This document shows, piece after piece, positions 7,117 to 12,152 of a stretch of 12,152 nt of DNA. Each line of letters opens with the position of its first letter. Position 1 is the stretch's first letter. The stretch covers positions 1 to 12,152 of the forward strand of contig JAEZZU010000005.1 in NCBI GenBank assembly GCA_023418355.1. The letters are read 5' to 3'. Position numbers and translations under genes: made by a program. Source of the stretch: Pseudomonadota bacterium. Lineage in GTDB: Bacteria; Pseudomonadota; Gammaproteobacteria; Burkholderiales; Burkholderiaceae_C. The notes below the pieces were generated by a model. That model was not told the DNA's origin. It searched no databases and worked only from the letters and a program-made list of their open reading frames with translations.

Positions 7117-7626
7117 ATGTCTTCCGCCAGTCTGCTGGACCAGTGTTTTATGGGGTTTGATGCCACGTGCTATGTGCCACGCTACAAGGTGGAGCAAGTG
7201 CTGTGTGCATCCACCTCACGCCGCTTTGAAGACCGCGCATTTGCGGCCTTGTTCCAGCACCGTGAGGTGCTGGGCATCGCCACGCTATGGCGCTGCAGTG
7301 GCTACCGTGTGGATGGCTATGCCGAGCTGACCACGGGCGAGACAGTCTTGCTGGAAATGAAGGAGTCACTGAGCTGGGGCAGCACCACGGCCATGGGCTT
7401 TCAGCTGCTGGCAGGACGCAAGCTGCTGCAAAAGCCAGAGGTACAGCGTGGCCTGATCGTGTTTGAGCGCATGGCCAAGTCATGGACCAACTGCTCGCGC
7501 GGCGCCTGGCAGCAGTTCGCCATGGAGGTAGATAACGTGCGTGAGTGCATGCAGATGGGGGCCTTGCAGGTGCGCGCCGATGGCTCACTGTGTCTGGGCG
7601 GTCACGCGTTGCCCTCGGCTGTATAG
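7117..7626 (+). CDS. Uncharacterised protein with possible PD-(D/E)XK nuclease-like core
   Basis: I do not recognise this 169-residue soluble protein as a named family. It contains YRVDGYAE (63-70) and then TVLLEMKES (76-84), that is D66, thirteen residues, E80-x-K82, on two predicted strands, followed by a helix with Q96 (MGFQLLAGRKLL). An earlier helix has E38 (RRFEDRAFAAL). This order of acidic helix, D, ExK, and Gln-bearing helix is that of the PD-(D/E)XK fold used by many nucleases and some non-catalytic proteins. The reading is pattern-based and unverified. There is no signal peptide or membrane segment, and six cysteines are spread through it. It is divergent from rhtA, has only a weak ribosome-binding site (AAAGTGA), and ends at the strong terminator at 7680-7715. 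It looks like a single-gene unit. Confidence 0.72.
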   Translation: MSSASLLDQCFMGFDATCYVPRYKVEQVLCASTSRRFEDRAFAALFQHREVLGIATLWRCSGYRVDGYAELTTGETVLLEMKESLSWGSTTAMGFQLLAGRKLLQKPEVQRGLIVFERMAKSWTNCSRGAWQQFAMEVDNVRECMQMGALQVRADGSLCLGGHALPSAV

Positions 7627-7679
7627 AGATCGACTCTACCGACTATGTAGCACCACGGCATAAAGCTGAGGCACAAACA

Positions 7680-7715
7680 AAAAAGGCTTGCAATCCTGAG
7701 AATGCAAGCCTTTTT
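7680..7715. terminator. Strong rho-independent terminator, probably bidirectional
   Basis: AAAAAGGCTTGCA (7680-7692) and TGCAAGCCTTTTT (7703-7715) are perfect complements, with a ten-base loop. The G+C stem is followed by T5 on the plus strand and by T5-7 on the minus strand, so it can stop both the 7117-7626 gene and the convergent gene ending at 7764. Confidence 0.9.
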
Positions 7716-7718
7716 GGT

Positions 7719-7756
7719 CTCTAACGCTTATCCAGCAAGCGCTGGCAGCTATGGTT
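7719..7756 (+). repeat. Intergenic palindromic repeat, copy 3
   Basis: The core AAGCGCTGGCAGCTAT (7737-7752) is identical to that of copy 2 and is followed by GGTTTT. CTCTA at 7719-7723 keeps the 18-base spacing to the core seen in copy 2. It begins three bases after the terminator T tract and ends seven bases before the stop codon of the DUF2501 gene. The left arm ATAGCC/ATAGCT is missing, so this copy is a right half only. Confidence 0.7.
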
Positions 7757-7763
7757 TTAGGCT

Positions 7764-8270
7764 TTACAGCAGGCTTTGTGCGTTATCCAGCACAAAGTCG
7801 CAGGCTTTTTCCTTGAGGTCGCCCTTGAGCTTGTCCATGCTGAAGCTCTGACCATCCTTGCCGGTAATCATGCCAGCCAGACCGCTCAGATAGCCCTGGT
7901 CCTTGGGCTCTTCCTTTTTCTGGGGGCTCAGGCCCAGCTTGCCCAGCAGTTCGGCCTTGACCTGCTCGGCCTTGTTGGCGTTCAGGTAGTTGTTCTTGAC
8001 GCAATAGGTGATCACGCCTGCGGCATTGCTGGCCGAGCCAGCGGCAGGCACGCCCAGCGAAGAGAGCAAGCCTGCAGATGCGCCGCTGTTGCCCAGCAGG
8101 CCACCGAGTGCAGAGCTGCCGGTGGATGTTTCGCTGCTGGTGCTGCCGCCCAGACCAAACTGGCTGGCCTGCTGGCGCAGGCTGTCCAGGCCCAGGCCGG
8201 AGGCATGGGCGCCCAGGCTGGCGCTGCACAGGGCTGCAGCCAGGGCTGCGGTCGAAATCCAAGATTGCAT
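7764..8270 (-). CDS. DUF2501 (YjjA-like) exported protein
   Basis: This 168-residue protein is probably periplasmic. A signal peptide is clear, with hydrophobic STAALAAALCSASLG and a likely cut after AHA (21-23). A Gly/Ser-rich linker (about 40-80) follows, then a C-terminal domain resembling E. coli YjjA/DUF2501: NAAGVITYCVKNNYL, LLGKLGL, YLSGLAGMITGKDG and KEKACDFVLDNAQSLL. C90 and C157 are the only cysteines in the mature part and may form a disulfide. The function of the family is unknown to me. AGGAG (8282-8278) lies seven bases before the ATG at 8270, so I reject the longer frame to 8309. It is a single gene, ending against repeat copy 3 and the shared terminator. Confidence 0.85.
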   Translation of the reverse strand: MQSWISTAALAAALCSASLGAHASGLGLDSLRQQASQFGLGGSTSSETSTGSSALGGLLGNSGASAGLLSSLGVPAAGSASNAAGVITYCVKNNYLNANKAEQVKAELLGKLGLSPQKKEEPKDQGYLSGLAGMITGKDGQSFSMDKLKGDLKEKACDFVLDNAQSLL

Positions 8271-8354
8271 GATGAAGCTCCTGAAAAGGGAATGGCTGAA
8301 ACTTAGCACGCCGCAGGCTGGTGGTCAGAGCCCGCAATGTAGTGATTTGCAAAC

Positions 8355-8384
8355 TGCATCAGGCCGCTGTTGCAGCCTGATGCA
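8355..8384 (-). terminator. Hairpin after the first DUF4136 gene, possible terminator
   Basis: TGCATCAGGC (8355-8364) and GCCTGATGCA (8375-8384) form a perfect 10-bp stem with a ten-base loop, 15 bases beyond the stop of the minus-strand gene at 8400. The following minus-strand bases (GTTTGCAAATC) hold only three T residues, so termination is plausible but not certain. It could alternatively be a site in front of the DUF2501 gene, whose promoter must also lie in 8271-8399. Confidence 0.5.
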
Positions 8385-8399
8385 TGCAAGGGAGCCGTG

Positions 8400-9071
8400 T
8401 TACTTGCTGGCGGCGGGTGCTGCAGGCGCAGCAGGTGCAATGGTGGTCTGCACCTGGCGCACGCCCTGTGGTGGGTTGGGAAAATCGTTGAGCGCGGCGT
8501 TGAACAGAATGCCCCAGATCTGCGGATCATTGCCCTGCATGTCGTTGTACTGGGCCGATGTCTCATAGACGATGCGCTGGGTCTTGGCATCGCGCATCAC
8601 CAGATTGACGGAGCGGTGGTAGACGGTGGAAGGAAAGTCCGTCACCCAAGCCATGGCAGGACCGGGGCCAAAGGGGCCCGGTCCCCAGGGGCCGGGTGTC
8701 CATGGGCGGCCATAGCCCCAGCCGTAGACGCCGGGCGGGGCGTAATACGCGGAGTCGTTATAGGGCGTGGTGGTGTTGGCCACGCTGATGGCATCAATCT
8801 GCACCACCAGATGGGCCTGTGTAGGCTGGGCTGCAGGGCGCAGGCCCACCTGATCCAGCGCCTGCTGGGCGGCAGCTTCGATCACGCCAAAGCTTTGCTG
8901 GTTCTGCACCTGTGAGGGCAGCAGCTCGATGCGGTAGGTGGTGGGCAGCTGCACGCCAGCCATGCCGGAGTAGCTCTGCACGCTGGTGGTGTAGGTGGTC
9001 GGGCCGCTGGCACAGCCAGCAAGAGCGGCTGCGGCCACAAGGCTCAGCAGCAAAGAAGAAGTGGGGCGCAT
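8400..9071 (-). CDS. DUF4136-type lipoprotein A
   Basis: This 223-residue predicted lipoprotein has an N-terminal signal with lipobox LAGC, C20 being the lipidated cysteine, so it should be anchored in the outer or inner membrane facing the periplasm. The body has TTYRIELLPSQ, EAAAQQALDQVGL, AHLVVQIDA and then RIVYETSAQYN, consistent with DUF4136, whose function is unknown. A Pro/Gly/Trp-rich stretch (about 112-142: PPGVYGWGYGRPW, PGPWGPGPFGPGPAMAW) divides the domain. The C-terminus is Ala/Pro-rich. It is a clear paralogue of the gene just upstream (9171-9878). No strong ribosome-binding site precedes ATG 9071. A TATACC box near 9100 on the minus strand could be a -10 element, but no -35 was recognised. 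Confidence 0.82.
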   Translation of the reverse strand: MRPTSSLLLSLVAAAALAGCASGPTTYTTSVQSYSGMAGVQLPTTYRIELLPSQVQNQQSFGVIEAAAQQALDQVGLRPAAQPTQAHLVVQIDAISVANTTTPYNDSAYYAPPGVYGWGYGRPWTPGPWGPGPFGPGPAMAWVTDFPSTVYHRSVNLVMRDAKTQRIVYETSAQYNDMQGNDPQIWGILFNAALNDFPNPPQGVRQVQTTIAPAAPAAPAASK

Positions 9072-9123
9072 AGGCTTGACTCAGGTCTGAAAAAGACAGG
9101 AGCAAGGTATAGCACGGCGGCAG

Positions 9124-9140
9124 GGCGGAGCGTGTCCGCC
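9124..9140 (-). other. Small hairpin between the two lipoprotein genes
   Basis: GGCGGA (9124-9129) and TCCGCC (9135-9140) can pair around a five-base loop, 30 bases after the stop of the 9171 gene. There is no T tract, so it may only slow or protect transcript ends. A functional role is unproven. Confidence 0.3.
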
Positions 9141-9170
9141 GATGCCGACGTTTGCTGCGCCCCGATGGGG

Positions 9171-9878
9171 TCAGGGTGTCTGCTTGTCGTTGCCAGCAGC
9201 TGGTGCGCTGGCATTGGCTGGAGCTGCATCGGCTTTCGCATCTGCTGCGGGCAGCGGGGTGATGATGCTGCGCACCTGGCGTGTGCCCTGGGGTGGGTGC
9301 GGAAAGTCGCTCAAGGCCGCGTCGAACAGCACGCGCCAGATCAGCTGGTCATCCACGCGGACTTCGTCGTACTTGGCCGAAGTCTCGTAGACGATTTGCT
9401 GGGTCTTGGTGTCACGAATCACCAGTTGCACGCCACGGTAGTAGACCATGGGTGGCGTGTCCATCCAGTTCATGCCCAGCCCCCAGCGCGGGCCACCAAA
9501 GCCCATGCCCAGTCCCCAGCCAAAGCGGGGGCCGTAGAACCAGTCGTCATAGGCGGGGTGGTAGGCATAGCCCTGGCTGGAATTGGCACCAATTTGCACC
9601 ACCAGACGCGCCAGATCGGGACGTGGGTCACGTGTCAGGCCCACGCGCTGCAGGGCATCCTGTGCGGCGGCTTCAATGTGGGCAAAGCTTTGCTGGTGGG
9701 TCTGCGAGGGCAGCAGCTCCATGCGGTAGGTGGCAGGCAGATGCACGCCACCCATGTTGGCGTAGGACTGAACGCTGGCGGTGATCTCACGCGGCCCGGT
9801 GGCGCAGCCCGTCAGCGCAACAGCCAGCACCATGGCAGCACCCATGCAGCAGCGGCGAAGGAATCCTGTGGTTGTCAT
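9171..9878 (-). CDS. DUF4136-type lipoprotein B
   Basis: This 235-residue predicted lipoprotein carries a signal peptide and lipobox LTGC (C25). It shares with lipoprotein A the order SVQSY, TYRMELLPSQ, QQSFAHIEAAAQDAL, VVQIGA, VYYRGVQLVIRDTKTQ, IVYETSAKYD and FPHPPQGTRQV, so the two arose by duplication. The central insert differs: here it is Gly/Trp/aromatic-rich (YDDWFYGPRFGWGLGMGFGG) rather than Pro-rich, and the tail is Ala-rich. The molecular function is unknown; DUF4136 proteins are cell-envelope lipoproteins. The ATG at 9878 is set by AAAGGAG (9892-9886), seven bases upstream; a longer open frame to 9956 would run back into the ttcA terminator and is rejected. Only 99 bases separate it from lipoprotein A, so co-transcription is possible. 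Confidence 0.85.
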   Translation of the reverse strand: MTTTGFLRRCCMGAAMVLAVALTGCATGPREITASVQSYANMGGVHLPATYRMELLPSQTHQQSFAHIEAAAQDALQRVGLTRDPRPDLARLVVQIGANSSQGYAYHPAYDDWFYGPRFGWGLGMGFGGPRWGLGMNWMDTPPMVYYRGVQLVIRDTKTQQIVYETSAKYDEVRVDDQLIWRVLFDAALSDFPHPPQGTRQVRSIITPLPAADAKADAAPANASAPAAGNDKQTP

Positions 9879-9885
9879 ACTCGTG

Positions 9886-9892
9886 CTCCTTT
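9886..9892 (-). promoter_or_regulatory. Ribosome-binding site setting the lipoprotein B start
   Basis: On the minus strand AAAGGAG lies seven bases before the ATG at 9878-9876. It decides the start against the 26-codon longer open frame. Confidence 0.75.
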
Positions 9893-9941
9893 GACATCGG
9901 CAAGCCTGCCAAGTGTGACATGCAGGACCGTAGCAAGGTGT

Positions 9942-9965
9942 AAAAAAGCCCCGCATTGCGGGGCT
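9942..9965 (-). terminator. Rho-independent terminator after ttcA
   Basis: AGCCCCGC (9947-9954) and GCGGGGCT (9958-9965) form a perfect stem with a three-base loop. Read on the minus strand the stem runs into six T residues (9947-9942). It starts 11 bases after the ttcA stop and so closes the SDR-folB-ttcA unit. Confidence 0.93.
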
Positions 9966-9976
9966 GGGTACATGCT

Positions 9977-10954
9977 TTAGCTGATCTGTACGACCTGCAC
10001 GCCACCAGGCAGTGCAGAAGGCTTGGGCAGCTCTTCGTGGTCAAACGCCGTGTCGCCATTGGGGTCGGCAATGCCGGTGGCCTTGGCGTTCTTGAAGTCG
10101 TGCAGCTGGGGGTCCATCATGTGGGTGGTCACGATGTTGCCCATGGCGCGGAACATGCTCTCGATGCGGCCGGGGAACTTCTTATCCCACTCGCGCAGCA
10201 TGTCGCCCACGGCCACGCGCTGCAGGCCGTCCTGGCTGCCGCACAGGTTGCAGGGGATGATGGGGAAGTTCTGGTACTTGGCCCAGCGGGTCGTGTCCTT
10301 CTCGGGCACATAGCACAGAGGGCGAATCACCACGTGCTTGCCGTCGTCGCTCACCAGCTTGGGGGGCATGCCCTTCATGCGGCCGCCGTAGAACATGTTG
10401 AGCATCAGCGTCTGCACGATGTCATCACGGTGGTGGCCCAGTGCTACCTTGGTGCAGCCCAGCTCGTCCGCTACCTTGTACAGAATGGCGCGGCGCAGGC
10501 GCGAGCACAGACCGCAGGTGGTCTTGCCCTCGGGCACCACGCGCTTGACCACGGAGTAGGTGTCCTGGTTTTCGATGTGGTAGTCCACGCCGATGGACTT
10601 GAAGTACTCGGGCAGCACGTGCTCGGGAAAGCCCGGCTGCTTCTGGTCCAGGTTCACGGCCACGATGTCGAACTTTACGGGCGCGCGCTTTTGCAGCTTG
10701 CGCAGGATGTCCAGCAGCGTGTAGCTGTCCTTGCCGCCGGACATGCAGACCATGACCTTGTCACCGTCTTCAATCATGTTGAAGTCCATGATGGCACGCC
10801 CCACCTCGCGGCACAGGCGCTTTTCGAGCTTGATCTGCTCGCGCTCGATCTTGATCTTGCCAGGCTTGGCTTCTTCAGCGGCGGTGTTGCCTGCTGCGGC
10901 TGCTTCAGCCGATTCGTCTTCGGTAATCCAGGGGTTTTCAGTCACAGCATTCAT
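9977..10954 (-). CDS. ttcA: tRNA 2-thiocytidine synthetase TtcA
   Basis: This 325-residue cytoplasmic enzyme makes 2-thiocytidine at position 32 of certain tRNAs. It uses ATP to activate the base and an iron-sulfur cluster. The PP-loop SGGKDS is at 72-77. The cysteine pair of CGLC (147, 150) and the PCNLCG motif near 235 match the cluster-binding cysteines known in TtcA. GHHRDDIVQT and NMFYGGRMKGMPPKL are also typical. An acidic/Ala-rich N-terminal stretch of about 30 residues precedes the conserved part, and the C-terminal tail is variable. I prefer ATG 10954 because GGTGA lies five bases upstream; ATG 10966, four codons earlier, overlaps the folB stop and is equally in frame. It follows folB directly, which suggests translational coupling, and ends at a strong terminator. 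Confidence 0.95.
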   Translation of the reverse strand: MNAVTENPWITEDESAEAAAAGNTAAEEAKPGKIKIEREQIKLEKRLCREVGRAIMDFNMIEDGDKVMVCMSGGKDSYTLLDILRKLQKRAPVKFDIVAVNLDQKQPGFPEHVLPEYFKSIGVDYHIENQDTYSVVKRVVPEGKTTCGLCSRLRRAILYKVADELGCTKVALGHHRDDIVQTLMLNMFYGGRMKGMPPKLVSDDGKHVVIRPLCYVPEKDTTRWAKYQNFPIIPCNLCGSQDGLQRVAVGDMLREWDKKFPGRIESMFRAMGNIVTTHMMDPQLHDFKNAKATGIADPNGDTAFDHEELPKPSALPGGVQVVQIS

Positions 10955-10959
10955 GGGGT

Positions 10960-11331
10960 TCACCATTGTCCGGTTTCGACGCGAATTGCTACTTCGCAGT
11001 CATCAAAAATTTCAAGTTTGGCGATCTTCACGCGCACGCCGACCACGCCGGGCAGCTGCATCAGGCGCTGCGCCACCTTGCCGATCAGGCTCTCGAGCAG
11101 GTTCACATGCTCGGAAGTGCATTCATCAATGATGATCTGGCGCACTTTGCGGTAGTCCAGCACGTTGGAGATGTCTTCATCCGCGTGGCGCAGGGGCTGT
11201 TCACCCTGGTTGATTTCGGCATCCACCTGGATGGGCTGGGGCGTGGTTTTTTCGTGATCGAGGATGCCCAGACTGGCGTTAAAGCGCAGTCCAGTCAGGG
11301 TCAGAATTTGCTTGCTGCTTGCAGTGTGCAT
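10960..11331 (-). CDS. folB: Dihydroneopterin aldolase FolB
   Basis: This 123-residue cytoplasmic enzyme of folate synthesis cleaves 7,8-dihydroneopterin to 6-hydroxymethyl-dihydropterin and glycolaldehyde. The family pattern is visible: GILDHEK with E27, VLDYRKV with Y60, EHVNLLESL with E80, and VRVKIAKLEIF with K105 in the place of the catalytic lysine. Length is normal for the family. FolX, the dihydroneopterin triphosphate epimerase, is a relative that sequence alone does not always separate, but the lysine and the neighbouring pteridine-reductase-like gene favour FolB. It starts 27 bases after the SDR stop, with a poor ribosome-binding site, and its TGA (10962-10960) is embedded in the possible ttcA start (ATGGTGA). 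It is expected to be transcribed with both neighbours. Confidence 0.9.
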   Translation of the reverse strand: MHTASSKQILTLTGLRFNASLGILDHEKTTPQPIQVDAEINQGEQPLRHADEDISNVLDYRKVRQIIIDECTSEHVNLLESLIGKVAQRLMQLPGVVGVRVKIAKLEIFDDCEVAIRVETGQW

Positions 11332-11358
11332 GGCGCAGGGGATCAGCCCTTGTGGGGC

Positions 11359-12147
11359 TTACATCATGGAAAAGTCGCGTTCAAAACGCTGTAGGTGCTG
11401 GCCGCCGTCGACCAGCAAGGTAGTCCCCGTGATGGAGCGGTTTTCCAGCGCAAAACGCACGGTAGCCGCCACATCGCCAGGGGTGGAACTGCGCCCCAGT
11501 GGGCTGAGCTGGTGCAGCTGTGCAAAGCGTTCGTCGCTGAGCATGTGGCTGGTCAGGGTCAGACCCGGTGCCACACCGACCACACGCACCAGCGGCGCCA
11601 GGGCCAGCGCCAGCATGGTGCCCGCGGCTTCGAGCGCAGCCTTGGAGAGGGTGTAGCTCATGAAGTCCGGGTTCTGGTTCCAGAGTTTCTGGTCCAGCAG
11701 GTTGACCACCACGCCTTCGGCATCGGCCTCACCGCTGTCGCGGCGCTGGCGGATGTGCTGGTGCAGCGCACGCGCCAGCGCAATCGGGGCGGCGGTGTTG
11801 CTGCGCCAGTGCTTTTCCATCAGCGCGTAGCTGAAGGTCTCGGCACTGTCATGCTCAAACAGGGAAGCACTGTTGACCACGGCATCAACCGGGCCAAGGG
11901 CTTGCGTGATTGCAGGCAGCAGGGCATTGGCAGCAGCCTCGTCGGCCAGGTCGGCCGCAAAAGCTGCGCTACGTACGCCCAGCGCCTGGCACTCTGCCAC
12001 CGTGGCGTGGGCACCTTCCACCGATCGGTTGAAGTGCACGGCCACATCCCACCCCGCCTTGGCCAGGGCGAGCGCAGTCTCGCGGCCCAGGCGACGGCCT
12101 GCACCAGTAACCAGCGCACAACGAGTGCTTCGTTCAGAAACAGCCAT
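11359..12147 (-). CDS. SDR oxidoreductase, pteridine reductase (PTR1/FolM)-like
   Basis: This 262-residue short-chain dehydrogenase has the NADPH-binding motif TGAGRRLG (14-21) and HFNRS (38-42), where RS is the usual NADPH 2'-phosphate site of pteridine reductases. NSAS (92-95) replaces the common NNAG. The catalytic Tyr-Lys pair is Y165 and K169 (YTLSK). In place of the usual serine there is D152, 13 residues before the tyrosine, the same spacing as the Asp-Tyr-Lys triad of trypanosomatid PTR1 and of FolM. The end VDGGQHL is also family-like. A role in reducing dihydropterins or dihydromonapterin is inferred from this and from folB next door. The gene is complete: its ATG lies five bases from the window edge, so promoter and ribosome-binding site cannot be seen. 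Confidence 0.83.
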   Translation of the reverse strand: MAVSERSTRCALVTGAGRRLGRETALALAKAGWDVAVHFNRSVEGAHATVAECQALGVRSAAFAADLADEAAANALLPAITQALGPVDAVVNSASLFEHDSAETFSYALMEKHWRSNTAAPIALARALHQHIRQRRDSGEADAEGVVVNLLDQKLWNQNPDFMSYTLSKAALEAAGTMLALALAPLVRVVGVAPGLTLTSHMLSDERFAQLHQLSPLGRSSTPGDVAATVRFALENRSITGTTLLVDGGQHLQRFERDFSMM

Positions 12148-12152
12148 GGAAC

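Noticed and set aside
9879..9956. Upstream extension of lipoprotein B to 9956
   Set aside because: The added residues are not signal-peptide-like, would begin in the ttcA terminator region, and the AAAGGAG at 9892-9886 fixes the start at 9878.
9956..11155. 399-codon plus-strand open frame across ttcA and folB
   Set aside because: Antisense to two recognised enzymes, with a composition rich in His, Val and Leu and no recognisable domain.

Overview
The window looks like chromosome from a betaproteobacterium of the Comamonadaceae (Comamonas/Delftia type). Pointers are the G+C-rich coding sequence, the family resemblance of the TtcA, FolB and RhtA proteins, and a short intergenic repeat with core AAGCGCTGG(C/T)AGCTAT that I associate, from memory only, with that family. 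No species can be named from the sequence alone.

Left end (1-127): the last 39 codons of an ISL3-type transposase and the right end of its insertion sequence, which stops about 15 bases before the ribosome-binding site/start of a TauE/SafE-type exporter gene (151-903).

Organosulfur block (about 150-5928): a minus-strand operon reading substrate-binding protein (5007-4024), permease (3997-3116), ATPase (3119-2379), flavin-dependent monooxygenase of the NtaA/SnaA/DszA group (2366-1020). A divergent FMN reductase of the SsuE/MsuE type (5344-5928) lies across a 336-base regulatory gap. Together these can import a sulfonate or related organosulfur compound, supply reduced FMN, and oxidatively release sulfite. 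The exporter at the far end could remove excess sulfite. The substrate is unknown.

Middle (6008-8270): an RhtA-type amino-acid exporter (minus), an unrecognised 169-residue protein with a possible PD-(D/E)XK nuclease-like core (plus), a strong terminator, and a YjjA-like DUF2501 secreted protein (minus). All three convergent gene junctions in the window (903/1020, 5928/6008, 7626/7764) carry one copy of the same repeat in the same orientation, and no full copy was seen elsewhere.

Right part (8400-12147, all minus): two related DUF4136-type lipoproteins in tandem, then a probable operon transcribed from a pteridine-reductase-like SDR through folB (dihydroneopterin aldolase) to ttcA (tRNA 2-thiocytidine synthesis), closed by a clear rho-independent terminator at 9947-9965. 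No RNA genes, CRISPR arrays or prophage genes were seen, and I found no convincing undescribed multi-gene system. The most open questions are the repeat at the convergent junctions and the 7117-7626 protein.
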